Positions 41,033 to 49,911 of a stretch of 64,000 nucleotides of DNA are shown here, piece after piece. The stretch is taken from assembly GCF_016827675.1 (NCBI RefSeq), contig NZ_JAERJA010000008.1, forward strand, positions 105,796-169,795. The letters are read 5' to 3'. Both the position numbers and the translations under genes were made by a program. Each line of letters opens with the position of its first letter. Positions within the stretch are counted from its first letter, which is position 1. The notes under the pieces were generated by a model. The model did not search any database. It worked only from the letters and a program-made list of their open reading frames with translations, and was not told the DNA's origin. Origin of the DNA: Nocardioides limicola (lineage in GTDB: Bacteria > Actinomycetota > Actinomycetes > Propionibacteriales > Nocardioidaceae).

Positions 41033-42067
41033 ATGGATGTGACCGCAGCCGAACAGGCCGCGATGCGGCGCGCCCTCGCCCTGGCGGCGACGCCCGGCGT
41101 GCCGCTGGGCCCGAACCCACGGGTCGGCTGTGTCCTTCTCGATGCCGACGGGTCCGAGATCGCCGAGGGTTTCCACCGTGGCGCCGGGACCCCGCATGCG
41201 GAAGCGGCGGCGCTCGCCGAGGCCGGCGCTGCGGCCGAGGGCGCCACCGCGGTGGTCACCCTCGAGCCCTGCAACCACACCGGCCGCACCGGTCCCTGCG
41301 CCCAGGCACTCGTCGATGCCGGGGTACGCCGGGTGGTGTTCGGTCAGGCTGACCCCAACCCGTTGGCGGCCGGCGGCGCCGAGACGCTGCGACGGGCCGG
41401 CATCGAGGTCGTCGGCGGGGTGATGACGGCGCCGGCCGTGCAGCTGAACCGGCCCTGGACCTTCGCGATGACCCACGGACGTCCGTACGTGACCTGGAAG
41501 TTCGCGGCCACGCTCGACGGCCGGTCCGCGGCAGCGGACGGCACCAGCAAGTGGATCACCTCGACGCCGGCACGCGTGGACGCCCACCGACTGCGCGGCG
41601 AGTGCGACGTGGTGCTGGTCGGCACCGGCACCGTGGCCGCCGACGATCCGGAACTGACCGTGCGCGATGAGTTCGACCAGCCGGTGGCGCTGCAGCCGTT
41701 GCGGGCGGTGATGGGGGAGCGGGACCTGCCCGCCGGCGCGCGGGTCTTCAACGACCGTGCCGAGACCGTCCGGCTGCTCACCCGCGAGCCGGCCGTGGCA
41801 CTGACCCGCCTGCACGAGCTGGGGCGGACCCACGTCTTCCTGGAGGGTGGTCCCTCGCTTGCTGCGGCCTTCCTGAGCGCCGGGCTGGTCGACGAGGTGG
41901 TCGCCTACGTGGCGCCGGCACTGCTCGGGGCCGGCAGCGCGGCCGTCGGCGACCTGGGGATCACCACCATCGACGACGCGATGCGCTGGCGGTTGAGCCG
42001 GGCATCGGTGGTCGGTCAGGGGCTGGACGCCTGCGTCCGGCTGAGTCTGAAGCCCGAGGAGGCCTGA
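41033..42067 (+). CDS. ribD: bifunctional riboflavin deaminase/reductase RibD
   Basis: This 344-residue two-domain enzyme carries out the second and third steps of riboflavin synthesis from the GTP branch. The N-terminal deaminase has the zinc site [11 protein letters not shown] and the PCNHTGRTGPC cysteines. The C-terminal reductase has KFAATLDGRSAAADGTSKWIT and FLEGGPSLAAAFL. The ATG at 41033 is preceded by GAGGGG at seven bases. In-frame codons further upstream lie within the riboswitch and are not part of the protein. It is the first gene of the FMN-controlled operon. Confidence 0.94.
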   Translation: MDVTAAEQAAMRRALALAATPGVPLGPNPRVGCVLLDADGSEIAEGFHRGAGTPHAEAAALAEAGAAAEGATAVVTLEPCNHTGRTGPCAQALVDAGVRRVVFGQADPNPLAAGGAETLRRAGIEVVGGVMTAPAVQLNRPWTFAMTHGRPYVTWKFAATLDGRSAAADGTSKWITSTPARVDAHRLRGECDVVLVGTGTVAADDPELTVRDEFDQPVALQPLRAVMGERDLPAGARVFNDRAETVRLLTREPAVALTRLHELGRTHVFLEGGPSLAAAFLSAGLVDEVVAYVAPALLGAGSAAVGDLGITTIDDAMRWRLSRASVVGQGLDACVRLSLKPEEA

Positions 42068-42068
42068 C

Positions 42069-42722
42069 ATGTTCACCGGGATCGTCGAGGAACTCGGCAC
42101 CGTCGTCCGCATCGAGGACCAGGGCGACGCACAACGCCTCACCTTCGCCGCCACCGAGGTGCTGGCCGGAGCCAGGCTCGGTGACTCGATCGCGGTCAAC
42201 GGCTGCTGCCTGACCATCGCCGCGCTGGAGCCCGAGGAGTCCCGGCCCGGCGCAGGTCGGTGGACCGCCGACGTGATGGCCGAGACGCTGGCCAGGACCA
42301 GCATCGGTGGGCTGGCTCCCGGAGACCGGGTGAACCTGGAACGGGCGATGGCCGTGGGTGACCGGCTGGGCGGCCACATCGTCCAGGGCCATGTCGACGC
42401 GGTCGGCACGGTCCTGCGCCGGGTCCCCAGTGAGCACTGGGAGGTGGTCGAGGTCGGCTTCCCCGCAGCCTTGAGCCGCTACCTGGTGGAGAAGGGGTCG
42501 ATCACGGTGGACGGCACCAGCTTGACCGTGGTGTCGGTGACGGATCCGGGCGCTGCGGACCCCGCCTTCACCATCAGCCTGATCCCCGAGACCCTCGCCC
42601 GCACCACCCTCGGATTCCGTCAGCCCGGCGACCGGGTCAACCTCGAGGTCGACATCCTCGCCAAACACGTCGAACGGCTTCTCGCCCACCAGGCACAACC
42701 ACAAGGATCCACACATGAGTGA
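42069..42722 (+). CDS. ribE: riboflavin synthase alpha chain RibE
   Basis: This 217-residue enzyme dismutates two lumazine molecules into riboflavin. It shows the two homologous beta-barrel halves. The first begins [12 protein letters not shown] with NGCCLTI, and the second begins [14 protein letters not shown] with [10 protein letters not shown], each carrying a substrate-binding Ser/Thr pattern. A short C-terminal helix ([10 protein letters not shown]) mediates trimer formation. It begins one base after the ribD stop and overlaps ribBA by eight bases. Confidence 0.95.
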   Translation: MFTGIVEELGTVVRIEDQGDAQRLTFAATEVLAGARLGDSIAVNGCCLTIAALEPEESRPGAGRWTADVMAETLARTSIGGLAPGDRVNLERAMAVGDRLGGHIVQGHVDAVGTVLRRVPSEHWEVVEVGFPAALSRYLVEKGSITVDGTSLTVVSVTDPGAADPAFTISLIPETLARTTLGFRQPGDRVNLEVDILAKHVERLLAHQAQPQGSTHE

Positions 42723-43947
42723 CAAGGTCAGGCTCGACTCCGTCGAGCGCGCTATCGCAGACATCGCCGCAGGCAAGGCGGTCGTCGTCGTCGACGACGA
42801 GGACCGCGAGAACGAGGGCGACATCATCTTCGCCGCCTCCAAGGCGACCCCGGAGCTGATGGCGTTCACCATCCGGCACTCCTCCGGGGTGATCTGCGTA
42901 CCGATGCCGGCCGAGATGCTGGACCGGCTGGAGATCCCGTTGATGACGCCGCACAACAAGGACAAGCTCCGTACGGCGTACACGATCTCCGTCGACGCCC
43001 GTGACGGGGTCAGCACCGGGATCTCCGCTGCCGACCGTGCGCACACGGCGCGGGTGTTGGCGGACTCGGCGACCGAGCCGTGGGAGATCACCCGCCCCGG
43101 GCACGTGTTCCCGCTGCGCTACCGCGACGGTGGCGTGCTGGTGCGCCGCGGTCACACCGAGGCCGCGGTGGATCTGGCCACGCTCGCCGGCCTGACCCCG
43201 GCCGGGGTGCTGGTGGAGGTGGTCAACGACGACGGCACCATGAAGCGTGGCCCGGAGCTGCGCGAGTTCGCCGACGAGCACGGGCTGGCGATGATCTCCA
43301 TCGAGGACCTGGTCCGGTATCGCCGCCGTACCGAGGTGCTCGTGGAGCGGGTGGCCGAGACCCGGCTGCCGACGAAACTCGGTGACTTCACCGCCTACGG
43401 CTATCGGATCACCGTGGACGGCTCCGAACACATCGCCCTGGTCCACGGCGACGTCAGCGGCGATGAGCCGGTGCTGACCCGGGTGCATTCCGAATGCCTC
43501 ACCGGAGACGTCTTCGGCAGCCACCGCTGCGACTGCGGGCCGCAACTGGAGGAGGCCATGGAGCGGATCGTGACCGAGGGCCGGGGCGTCATCGTCTACC
43601 TGCGGGGGCACGAGGGTCGCGGCATCGGCCTGGTCGCCAAGCTGCAGGCCTACCAGTTGCAGGACGGTGGTCGGGACACCGTTGACGCCAACCTCGACCT
43701 CGGTCTGCCCGCCGATGCCCGCCACTACGGCACCGCGACCCAGGTGCTCCGGGACCTGGGGGTCGGCGCCGTCCGGTTGCTCACCAACAATCCCGACAAG
43801 ACCACCAGCCTCACCGACTTCGGCGTACCCGTGGTCGAGCAGGTCCCGTTGACGCCGCACCCCAACGATCACAACCTGTCCTACCTGCTGACCAAGCGGG
43901 ACCGGATGGGCCATGCACTGCCACACCTGGAAGGACACACCTCATGA
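42715..43947 (+). CDS. ribBA: RibBA: DHBP synthase and GTP cyclohydrolase II
   Basis: This 410-residue fusion supplies both branches of riboflavin synthesis. The N-terminal half turns ribulose-5-phosphate into 3,4-dihydroxy-2-butanone 4-phosphate. It has [15 protein letters not shown] for metal binding, [11 protein letters not shown] and [22 protein letters not shown]. The C-terminal half is GTP cyclohydrolase II with the zinc cysteines in [18 protein letters not shown] and the catalytic [10 protein letters not shown]. Both halves look intact. It overlaps ribE by eight bases and ribH by four. Confidence 0.95.
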   Translation: MSDKVRLDSVERAIADIAAGKAVVVVDDEDRENEGDIIFAASKATPELMAFTIRHSSGVICVPMPAEMLDRLEIPLMTPHNKDKLRTAYTISVDARDGVSTGISAADRAHTARVLADSATEPWEITRPGHVFPLRYRDGGVLVRRGHTEAAVDLATLAGLTPAGVLVEVVNDDGTMKRGPELREFADEHGLAMISIEDLVRYRRRTEVLVERVAETRLPTKLGDFTAYGYRITVDGSEHIALVHGDVSGDEPVLTRVHSECLTGDVFGSHRCDCGPQLEEAMERIVTEGRGVIVYLRGHEGRGIGLVAKLQAYQLQDGGRDTVDANLDLGLPADARHYGTATQVLRDLGVGAVRLLTNNPDKTTSLTDFGVPVVEQVPLTPHPNDHNLSYLLTKRDRMGHALPHLEGHTS

Positions 43948-44429
43948 GCGGACACGGAGCACCCGAGACCGTGGCCCTGGACTGCTCGGACCTCTCCGTG
44001 GCCGTGGTCGCTGCGAGTTGGCACCAGCAGGTGATGGACGGCCTGCTGGACGGTGCCGGCCGGGCACTGGCCGCGCACGGGGTCACCGACACCCACATCG
44101 TCCGAGTGCCCGGCACCTTCGAGTTGCCGGTGGCGGCCGCAGCCCTGGCCGAGGCGGGCTTCGACGCGGTGATCGCGCTCGGCGTGGTGATCCGCGGCGG
44201 CACGCCGCATTTCGAGTACGTCTGCTCGGCGGCCACCGACGGGTTGACCCGGGTCGCGCTGGACCATCGGGTGCCGGTGGGCTTCGGCGTGCTCACCTGC
44301 GACACCGAGGCGCAGGCGCTGGACCGGGCCGGACTGGCCGGCTCGGCGGAGGACAAGGGCTGGGAGGCGACGGCCGCGGCGCTCCAGACTGCCCGGACCC
44401 TGCGCGCGCTGCCCACTCCCACGCCGTAG
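43944..44429 (+). CDS. ribH: 6,7-dimethyl-8-ribityllumazine synthase RibH
   Basis: This 161-residue enzyme condenses the products of RibD and RibB into lumazine and usually forms pentameric or icosahedral shells. Recognisable blocks are [50 protein letters not shown] (with catalytic His) and [16 protein letters not shown]. It overlaps ribBA by four bases (ATGA) and closes the rib block. The his genes follow 11 bases later but seem to have their own promoter. Confidence 0.95.
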   Translation: MSGHGAPETVALDCSDLSVAVVAASWHQQVMDGLLDGAGRALAAHGVTDTHIVRVPGTFELPVAAAALAEAGFDAVIALGVVIRGGTPHFEYVCSAATDGLTRVALDHRVPVGFGVLTCDTEAQALDRAGLAGSAEDKGWEATAAALQTARTLRALPTPTP

Positions 44430-44440
44430 GCTGGTCTCCC

Positions 44441-44704
44441 GTGAAGACGTTCGAGGAACTCTGGGCCGAGCTCAGTGAGAAGGCTCGCACCCGACCCGCC
44501 GGATCCGGCACCGTGGCCCAACTCGACGCCGGAGTCCATGCGATCGGGAAGAAGCTCCTCGAGGAGGCGGCCGAGTCCTGGATGGCGGCCGAGCACGAGT
44601 CCGACGAGGCCTGTGCCCTCGAGGTCAGTCAGTTGCTCTACCACGCCCAGGTCCTGCTGCTGGCCCGCGGACTGACCCTCGATGACGTCTACAAGCACCT
44701 CTGA
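44441..44704 (+). CDS. hisE: phosphoribosyl-ATP diphosphatase HisE
   Basis: This 87-residue all-alpha NTP pyrophosphohydrolase performs the second step of histidine synthesis. [18 protein letters not shown] is the metal-binding ExxE region, and [20 protein letters not shown] is the family C-terminal block. The GTG start is eight bases after TAGGCT (44427-44432) with no Shine-Dalgarno, so a leaderless his transcript may begin within the end of ribH. It is followed by hisG after 13 bases, the classic actinobacterial pair. Confidence 0.94.
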   Translation: MKTFEELWAELSEKARTRPAGSGTVAQLDAGVHAIGKKLLEEAAESWMAAEHESDEACALEVSQLLYHAQVLLLARGLTLDDVYKHL

Positions 44705-44717
44705 ACCTGGAGACCCC

Positions 44718-45569
44718 ATGCCGCCCCTCAAGATCGCCGTCCCCAACAAGGGGGCGCTCTCCCAGACCGCGTCCGACCTGCTCTCCGAGGCGGGCTACCG
44801 ACAGCGCCACGACAGCAAGCAGCTGGCGCTGAGCGACCCCGACAACGGGGTCGAGTTCTTCTACCTGAGGCCGCGCGACATCGCGGTCTACGTGGGGGAG
44901 GGTCAGCTCGACATCGGCATCACCGGCCGTGACCTGCTGATGGACTCCCGCGCCTCGGCGGACGAGGTGCGGGCGCTCGGCTTCGCCCGGTCCACGTTCA
45001 GGTACGCCGGCCCGATCGGCGCCTTCGCCAAGATCGACGAACTGGACGGGAAGCGGATCGCCACGTCCTATGTGGGCATCGTGGAGGACCACCTGGCCGC
45101 GCACGGCATCGACGCGACCGTCACCCGACTGGACGGCGCGGTGGAGACCAGCATCCAGCTGGGTGTCGCCGACGCCATCGCCGACGTCGTCGAGACCGGC
45201 AGCACCCTGCGCGCCGCCGGCCTGGAGACGTTCGGCGAACCACTGCTCGCCTCCGAAGCGGTGCTGATCGCCCGCCGCGACGGCGAGTTGCCTGCCGAGT
45301 TCGAGGTGTTCCGGCGCCGCGTCGAGGGCGTGCTGGTGGCCCGCAGCTACGTGATGATGGACTACGACATCAAGAGCGAGCAGGTCACCGCGGCGGTCGA
45401 GCTCACTCCGGGGTTCGAGAGTCCGACGGTCTCGCCGCTCCATCGCGAGGGCTGGGTGGCGGTGCGTGCGATGGTGCCGCGCGTCGGCGCGCAGCGGCTG
45501 ATGGATGAGCTCTACGCGATCGGGGCTCGCGGGATCCTGCTCACCGACATCCACGCCTGCCGCCTGTGA
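44718..45569 (+). CDS. hisG: ATP phosphoribosyltransferase HisG (long form)
   Basis: This 283-residue enzyme makes the first committed step of histidine synthesis from ATP and PRPP. The catalytic part has IAVPNKGALSQTASDLL, DIGITGRDLLMDS and the PRPP loop GVADAIADVVETGSTLRAAGL. The C-terminal domain after residue 210 (TPGFESPTVSPLH, GILLTDIHACRL) is the regulatory module of the long, HisZ-independent form that mediates histidine feedback. The ATG at 44718 has GGAGAC upstream. Its stop overlaps or nearly meets the following PH-domain gene. Confidence 0.95.
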   Translation: MPPLKIAVPNKGALSQTASDLLSEAGYRQRHDSKQLALSDPDNGVEFFYLRPRDIAVYVGEGQLDIGITGRDLLMDSRASADEVRALGFARSTFRYAGPIGAFAKIDELDGKRIATSYVGIVEDHLAAHGIDATVTRLDGAVETSIQLGVADAIADVVETGSTLRAAGLETFGEPLLASEAVLIARRDGELPAEFEVFRRRVEGVLVARSYVMMDYDIKSEQVTAAVELTPGFESPTVSPLHREGWVAVRAMVPRVGAQRLMDELYAIGARGILLTDIHACRL

Positions 45570-45577
45570 GGACGACG

Positions 45578-46012
45578 ATGACCGAGGTGACCCTGCCGCA
45601 CACCTGGCGCCCGTTCGGGGTGCGGATGGCCGCGCTGTTGGTGGGGGTCGGCCTGGCCGTGGTCTGTGCGGCCGCCTGGTTCGCGTTCCCTCCGGAGATC
45701 CGGGCGATGTTCACGCTCTTCCAGAAGGGCACCCTGGTGGTGATGGGCGCTGGCCTCTTCGTGATGGGCCATGCGCTGGTGCGCTCCAAGGTGGTCGCCA
45801 CCGAGGCCGGCCTGGTGGTGGTCAACGGCTACCGCACGCGTGAGTTCGCCTGGCCGCAGGCGCTGGCGGTCCGACTGCCGGCCGGGGCGCCGTGGGCGGT
45901 CCTGGACCTGGCCGACGGCACGAGTTGTCCGATGATGGGCATCCAGGGCTCCGACGGTGCCCAGGCCCGTCGTGCCGTCCTCGAACTGCGCTCCCTGCTC
46001 GACCGCCCCTGA
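45578..46012 (+). CDS. PH-domain membrane protein
   Basis: This protein of about 144 residues has two hydrophobic helices (MAALLVGVGLAVVCAAAWFAF and the TLVVMGAGLFVMGHALV stretch, in outline). A small beta-rich domain of the bacterial PH_6 type follows (VVATEAGLVVVNGYRTREFAWPQ). It often follows hisG in actinobacteria. Function unknown, and it presumably sits on the inner face of the membrane. I chose the ATG at 45578 because AGGA lies five bases before it. A GTG at 45566 overlapping the hisG stop would add four residues. The stop is followed at once by a tandem repeat. Confidence 0.8.
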   Translation: MTEVTLPHTWRPFGVRMAALLVGVGLAVVCAAAWFAFPPEIRAMFTLFQKGTLVVMGAGLFVMGHALVRSKVVATEAGLVVVNGYRTREFAWPQALAVRLPAGAPWAVLDLADGTSCPMMGIQGSDGAQARRAVLELRSLLDRP

Positions 46013-46077
46013 CGAGGTGTCACATCTGGTCGGCCGAGGTGTGACATCTGGTCGGCCGAGGTGTGAGATCTCGGCGG
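46013..46077. repeat. 22-bp tandem repeat filling a convergent gap
   Basis: Two full units (46014-46035 and 46036-46057), each GAGGTGT(C/G)ACATCTGG followed by TCGGCC, and a partial third unit (46058-46077) exactly fill the space between the stop codons of two convergent genes. TGTCACA in the first unit is the reverse complement of TGTGACA in the second, so a short hairpin can form. A terminator role for both genes is possible. Confidence 0.75.
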
Positions 46078-47295
46078 TCAGCCGAATGCCTGCCCGGCAC
46101 CTCGGTAGGTGGGGACCACGTCGATGAAGGCGTCGCCGGCGAGCAGGTGTACGACGTTCCCATGCTCGAAGAGCTCCCCCGACTTGGCGTGCCGGAACCA
46201 GACCAGATCCCCGACCTGCAGCAATGAGGCCGGGTGCCCGGTGAGCGGGGTCTGGACCTCGCCGGCCCCTTCGAGGCTGGTCAGGTGCAGTCCTGGCGGA
46301 GCCCACGGCGTGGGTGCCCGATCCGCTCCGACGGCACCGGACGCGGTGTAGCCGCCGCCGGCGACAGTGACCAGTTGCGGCCCCGGACGGCGTACCACCG
46401 GAACACCGTAGAAGGCAGCCGGCCTGGGCACGAACGCCTGGTAGTGATCGAAGAGCGTCGGCACCAGCAGGCCCGACCCGGCCGCCACCTCGGTCACGGC
46501 CGGATCGGCCACCGTCGCCTCGACCGATCCCGATCCGCCGGCATTGACGAACTCGAGCTCGGCGACGTCGGCCACCTTCTGCGTGATGCCCAGCCGGCGG
46601 GCCTTCAACTGGGACATCGAGGCTGCCTTGAGGCGCCTCACCACCAGCGACTTGGCGCGTTGGCCCGGCACGTCGTCAGGGACGCCCGCGACCTGACCCT
46701 CGTAGCTCATCAGGCCGACCAGGCGGAAACCGTTGCGCGCCACGACCGCCCTCGCCAACCGGAGTACGTCGTGGCTGTCGTGCAGCGGGGACCGCTTCGG
46801 TCCGATGTGCTGGGACCCCATCCGCAGGCCGGCGTCGACGTCCAGAGCGACCCGGACCGGCACCGCTTTGGAAGCCCGCAGCGAGTCGATCAGCTCCAGA
46901 TGGGCGGTGTCATCGACCATCAGGGTGATCGCTGCAGCGGCCGAGGGCGACCCGATCAGGCTGGCCAGCGCAGCTCGATCGACGCAGGGGTAGGCGACCA
47001 CGATGTCGTCGCTGACTCCCTGGTCGTGCAACCACAGGGCCTCTCGTAGCGAGTAGGCGAGGATGCCATGGAACCCGTCGTGTGCCAGCGCGCGGCGCAG
47101 TAGGGCCGGCACCCGGAGGGACTTGGACGCGACTCGGATCGGGGTCCCGCCGGCGCGGCGGACCAGGTCGGCCGCGTTGGCGTCGAACGCATCGAGGTCG
47201 ACCGCGAACAGGGGAGTGGCCGGTGGCTCGTCGAGTGCCTCGACAGCGCCGTTGAGCCGGGCCCAGAGCCGATTGCGGGCCACGTGGTCCCTCAC
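46078..47295 (-). CDS. alanine racemase-fold amino acid deaminase/aldolase
   Basis: This protein of about 405 residues has the N-terminal PLP-binding barrel of the alanine racemase/D-threonine aldolase group. LFAVDLDAFDANAADLVRRAG begins the barrel and PIRVASKSLRVP carries the PLP lysine. FRLVGLMSYEGQVAG and ELEFVNAGGSGSVEATV complete the phosphate site. A DSD1/D-threonine aldolase-like C-terminal domain includes YTASGAVG. Substrate unknown. It overlaps the small membrane-protein gene by four bases if the GTG at 47295 is used. A GTG at 47283 with GAGGGA upstream is the alternative. Confidence 0.8.
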   Translation of the reverse strand: MRDHVARNRLWARLNGAVEALDEPPATPLFAVDLDAFDANAADLVRRAGGTPIRVASKSLRVPALLRRALAHDGFHGILAYSLREALWLHDQGVSDDIVVAYPCVDRAALASLIGSPSAAAAITLMVDDTAHLELIDSLRASKAVPVRVALDVDAGLRMGSQHIGPKRSPLHDSHDVLRLARAVVARNGFRLVGLMSYEGQVAGVPDDVPGQRAKSLVVRRLKAASMSQLKARRLGITQKVADVAELEFVNAGGSGSVEATVADPAVTEVAAGSGLLVPTLFDHYQAFVPRPAAFYGVPVVRRPGPQLVTVAGGGYTASGAVGADRAPTPWAPPGLHLTSLEGAGEVQTPLTGHPASLLQVGDLVWFRHAKSGELFEHGNVVHLLAGDAFIDVVPTYRGAGQAFG

Positions 47296-47732
47296 TGGAT
47301 GCCGTGCCGCTTCAGGATCGCCTCGATGTCGTCGAGACCGTCGATGGGGTCGGCGGCCGGTTGGCCGCCGGAGACCTCGCCGCGTGGCGGGGCTGATTCC
47401 GTGGCAGGTCGGGACGGACGGGCGCCCACGCCGCGACTGGTCAACGCCCGCGACGTGCCGAAGAGCAGCACCGAGAGCCCGGCCAGTACGATTCCTGCCC
47501 AGGTCAGCGGGGAGAACACCAGGCCTGCTGCCCAGCGCGCCACCGAGTCGCCGACCTCGGTGAGCATCGGCAGGGTCCCGGTCGCCCACAGCGCCGGCGG
47601 CAGCAGCGTCAGGCCCAACCCGTTCAGGCCGGAGGCCACGCCACGCTTGCGGAACGCGTGCACGGTCCACAGCGCACCCAGCGCTGTCAGCACCGCCGCC
47701 ACCGCGGTCCAGGTCACCTCGTCGATTCCCAC
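47292..47732 (-). CDS. conserved small membrane protein of unknown function
   Basis: This 146-residue protein has three hydrophobic segments (TWTAVAAVLTALGALWTVHAF, LNGLGLTLLPPALWATGTL and LVFSPLTWAGIVLAGLSVLLFG, given as outlines). It then has a Pro/Ser/Arg-rich linker and a conserved C-terminal DGLDDIEAILKRHGIQ helix on the cytosolic side. Similar proteins occur in Nocardioides-type genomes and are sometimes mislabelled cellulose synthase. I see no catalytic motif. GTG start with GGAAGG about nine bases upstream. It is coupled to the downstream PLP-fold enzyme. Confidence 0.7.
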   Translation of the reverse strand: MGIDEVTWTAVAAVLTALGALWTVHAFRKRGVASGLNGLGLTLLPPALWATGTLPMLTEVGDSVARWAAGLVFSPLTWAGIVLAGLSVLLFGTSRALTSRGVGARPSRPATESAPPRGEVSGGQPAADPIDGLDDIEAILKRHGIQ

Positions 47733-47797
47733 GGGTACCAGCCTTCCACATCCCCCCAGCCGGGCGTGGGCGCCACCGACGGTGGGAGGATGCACGG

Positions 47798-48313
47798 GTG
47801 CATCCAGACCCTTCCGGCAGGCTGATCCCGTCCTCGGAGTTCGCGGGGGACAGCGGCACGGTCGATCCCGAGGTGGCCGCAGCGCTGGCGACGTACGCCG
47901 CGGACCGTGCTCGCCGCGGCGAGGTGCTGCAGGCGCTGGCCGGCAGTCGGCTGCTGGTGCCGGTGGTGGCCGTGCTGGGCGAGGTCGAGTACGACGAGCG
48001 GGGCCTGGCCCACGACAAGTCCAGCGACATGGCTGCGGTGCTGCTGAAGGGTCGCGACGGCCGCCTGGCTCTGCTGGCCTTCACCGGGACCGAGAGCATG
48101 GTCGCCTGGAACGCCGACGCGCGGCCGGTGCCGGTCACCGCTCAGGTTGCGGCGGCATCGGCCATCCAGGACGGAGCGGCGGCGCTGCTGGTCGACGTGG
48201 CCGGGCCGGTGACGGTGGTCGTCGAGGGCGAGGACCTCGAGGGTCTGGCCCGCGGCTGGCCCCTGGCCAGGGTGGGCGACCAGGTGGTCTGGATTCGCCC
48301 GGGAGTCGACTGA
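47798..48313 (+). CDS. SseB family protein
   Basis: This 171-residue protein has the SseB N-terminal domain, recognised by LLVPVVAVLGEV, SSDMAAVLLKGRDGRLALLAFTGTESM and PVPVTAQVAAASAIQDGAAALLVDVAGP. SseB was first named as an enhancer of serine sensitivity in E. coli, and the domain's biochemical role is not known. GTG start with GGAGG eight bases upstream. It lies next to infC, as in other actinobacteria, and divergent from the small membrane-protein gene. Confidence 0.8.
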   Translation: MHPDPSGRLIPSSEFAGDSGTVDPEVAAALATYAADRARRGEVLQALAGSRLLVPVVAVLGEVEYDERGLAHDKSSDMAAVLLKGRDGRLALLAFTGTESMVAWNADARPVPVTAQVAAASAIQDGAAALLVDVAGPVTVVVEGEDLEGLARGWPLARVGDQVVWIRPGVD

Positions 48314-48318
48314 TCCGG

Positions 48319-48578
48319 TAGTCTGGTGAGTCGACCGACCTCTGTCCACCCGGGTGGAGGTCTACAAGCGGAGACACGTCTCCCACCCGCATCGACTGGG
48401 ATGTCGTCGGGTCCGGTCCCGCCACCGAAGGCAGCGATGTCTGCGGGGCGTGAATGGATGGTGCCCGATGCCATCCAGGTGACTGGCTTCCGCTTGCCGC
48501 GGAAGCCATTTTTGTTCCCGGTCCCCTGGGGCCCGGCGCGGAGAAGGCGACCGGACACCACGTGACACAGGAGGACAC
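48319..48578 (+). promoter_or_regulatory. infC operon promoter and structured leader
   Basis: TAGTCT (48319-48324), just after the SseB stop, is the likely -10, giving a leader of about 250 bases. It can form a CGGGTGG/CCACCCG stem (48351-48357 with 48383-48389) enclosing GGAGA/TCTCC, then TGGATGG/CCATCCA (48455-48461 with 48471-48477). Next comes a strong terminator (48484-48516) before the Shine-Dalgarno. This layout is that of a transcription attenuator, as known for infC-rpmI-rplT leaders in other phyla where L20 or a ligand decides read-through. Confidence 0.55.
48484..48516 (+). terminator. intrinsic terminator within the infC leader
   Basis: TGGCTTCCGC and GCGGAAGCCA pair without mismatch around TTGCC and are followed by TTTTTGTT. 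It is one of the few textbook factor-independent terminators in this window and lies 62 bases before the infC start codon. The SseB stop is about 170 bases upstream, so attenuation of infC is more likely than simple termination of sseB. Confidence 0.85.
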
Positions 48579-49253
48579 ATCAGCACCGAGCTGCGCATCA
48601 ACGATCGGATCCGGGTTCCCGAGGTCCGACTCGTTGGACCCAACGGCGAGACCGTGGGCATCGTGCCCACCGACCAAGCGTTGAAGCTTGCCAATGAAGC
48701 CGACCTCGACCTGGTCGAGGTCGCCCCGACGGCCCGTCCCCCCGTCTGCAAGCTCATGGACTACGGGAAGTTCAAGTACGAGAACGCCCAGAAGGCCCGT
48801 GAGGCACGACGGAACCAGACCAACGTCGTGATCAAGGAAATGAAGCTCCGCCCCAAGATCGACCAGCACGACTACGACACCAAGAAGGGGCACGTGGTCC
48901 GCTTCCTGGCTGCCGGTGACAAGGTCAAGATCACCATCATGTTCCGGGGGCGTGAGCAGCACCGGCCCGAGCTCGGGTTCCGGCTGTTGCAGAAGCTTGC
49001 CGAGGACGTGTCGGAGCTGGGCTTCGTGGAGTCCTCGCCCAAGCAGGACGGCCGCAACATGATCATGGTGCTGGGTCCGCACAAGAAGAAGTCCGAGGCC
49101 AAGGCGGAGATCAAGGCCGCCAAGGTGACCCGCGCTGCGGAGAAGGCAGCCGAGCAGGCCGAGGAGCGCGCCGAGCGCCAGGCTCCTCAGGAGCCAGCCG
49201 ACAAGAAGCCGCGCAAGAGGTCCGAGAACCTCGACCCCGACATCGACCTGTAA
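48579..49253 (+). CDS. infC: translation initiation factor IF-3 (ATC start codon)
   Basis: This 224-residue IF-3 binds the 30S subunit and proofreads initiation. Reading back from the well-conserved [23 protein letters not shown], the frame continues through [19 protein letters not shown] to an ATC codon at 48579 with AGGAGG four bases before it. No ATG or GTG fits the conserved N-terminus, so ATC is the start, matching the family habit of non-AUG starts that let IF-3 repress its own synthesis. The C-terminal domain has [19 protein letters not shown]. The tail after residue 180 is a long charged Ala/Glu/Lys extension. rpmI and rplT follow. Confidence 0.93.
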   Translation: MSTELRINDRIRVPEVRLVGPNGETVGIVPTDQALKLANEADLDLVEVAPTARPPVCKLMDYGKFKYENAQKAREARRNQTNVVIKEMKLRPKIDQHDYDTKKGHVVRFLAAGDKVKITIMFRGREQHRPELGFRLLQKLAEDVSELGFVESSPKQDGRNMIMVLGPHKKKSEAKAEIKAAKVTRAAEKAAEQAEERAERQAPQEPADKKPRKRSENLDPDIDL

Positions 49254-49271
49254 GAGATAGAGAGCGAGAGC

Positions 49272-49466
49272 ATGCCGAAGAACAAGACGCACTCCGGTGC
49301 CAAGAAGCGGTTCCGAGTCACCGGCTCGGGCAAGATCCGTCGCCAGAAGGCCGGCCTGCGACACAACCTCGAGAAGAAGCCCTCGAAGATGACCCGGCGG
49401 ATGTCCGGCACCACCGAGGTTTCCAAGGCCGACACCAAGACGGCCCGCAAGCTGCTCGGCCGCTGA
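49272..49466 (+). CDS. rpmI: 50S ribosomal protein L35
   Basis: This 64-residue basic protein opens with the typical [20 protein letters not shown] and ends with TARKLLGR. It is a component of the large subunit, placed as usual between infC and rplT. A GAGAGCGAGAG purine-rich stretch precedes the ATG. Confidence 0.97.
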   Translation: MPKNKTHSGAKKRFRVTGSGKIRRQKAGLRHNLEKKPSKMTRRMSGTTEVSKADTKTARKLLGR

Positions 49467-49522
49467 TCATCTTCCCCCGTGGCCGCCGCACCGGCCACTG
49501 AACCGCACCAAAGGAGCACCCC

Positions 49523-49909
49523 ATGGCACGCGTCAAGCGCGCAGTGAACGCCCAGAAGAAGCGTCGTACCACCCTCGACCGCGCCAGCGGCTACCGCGGA
49601 CAGCGTTCGCGCCTCTACCGCAAGGCGAAGGAGCAGGTCACTCACTCCCTCGTCTACAGCTACCGTGACCGCCGTGCCCGCAAGGGCGAGTTCCGCAAGC
49701 TGTGGATCCAGCGGATCAACGCGGCGGCTCGCGCCCAGGGGATGACGTACAACCGCTTCATCCAGGGCCTCAACCTCGCCGGCGTCGAGGTGGACCGCAA
49801 GATCCTGGCGGACCTGGCCGTCAACGACGCGGCCGCGTTCAACGCGCTGGTGGAGACCGCCCGTGCGGCGCTCCCCGCTGACGTGAACGCTCCCAAGGCG
49901 ACCGCCTGA
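49523..49909 (+). CDS. rplT: 50S ribosomal protein L20
   Basis: This 128-residue protein binds 23S rRNA early in large-subunit assembly. [21 protein letters not shown] and [19 protein letters not shown] form the basic N-terminal extension. The globular end has [20 protein letters not shown]. In several bacteria L20 also represses its own operon through the leader, which is relevant to the structured leader before infC here. AAAGGAGCACC precedes the ATG. Confidence 0.97.
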   Translation: MARVKRAVNAQKKRRTTLDRASGYRGQRSRLYRKAKEQVTHSLVYSYRDRRARKGEFRKLWIQRINAAARAQGMTYNRFIQGLNLAGVEVDRKILADLAVNDAAAFNALVETARAALPADVNAPKATA

Positions 49910-49911
49910 CG

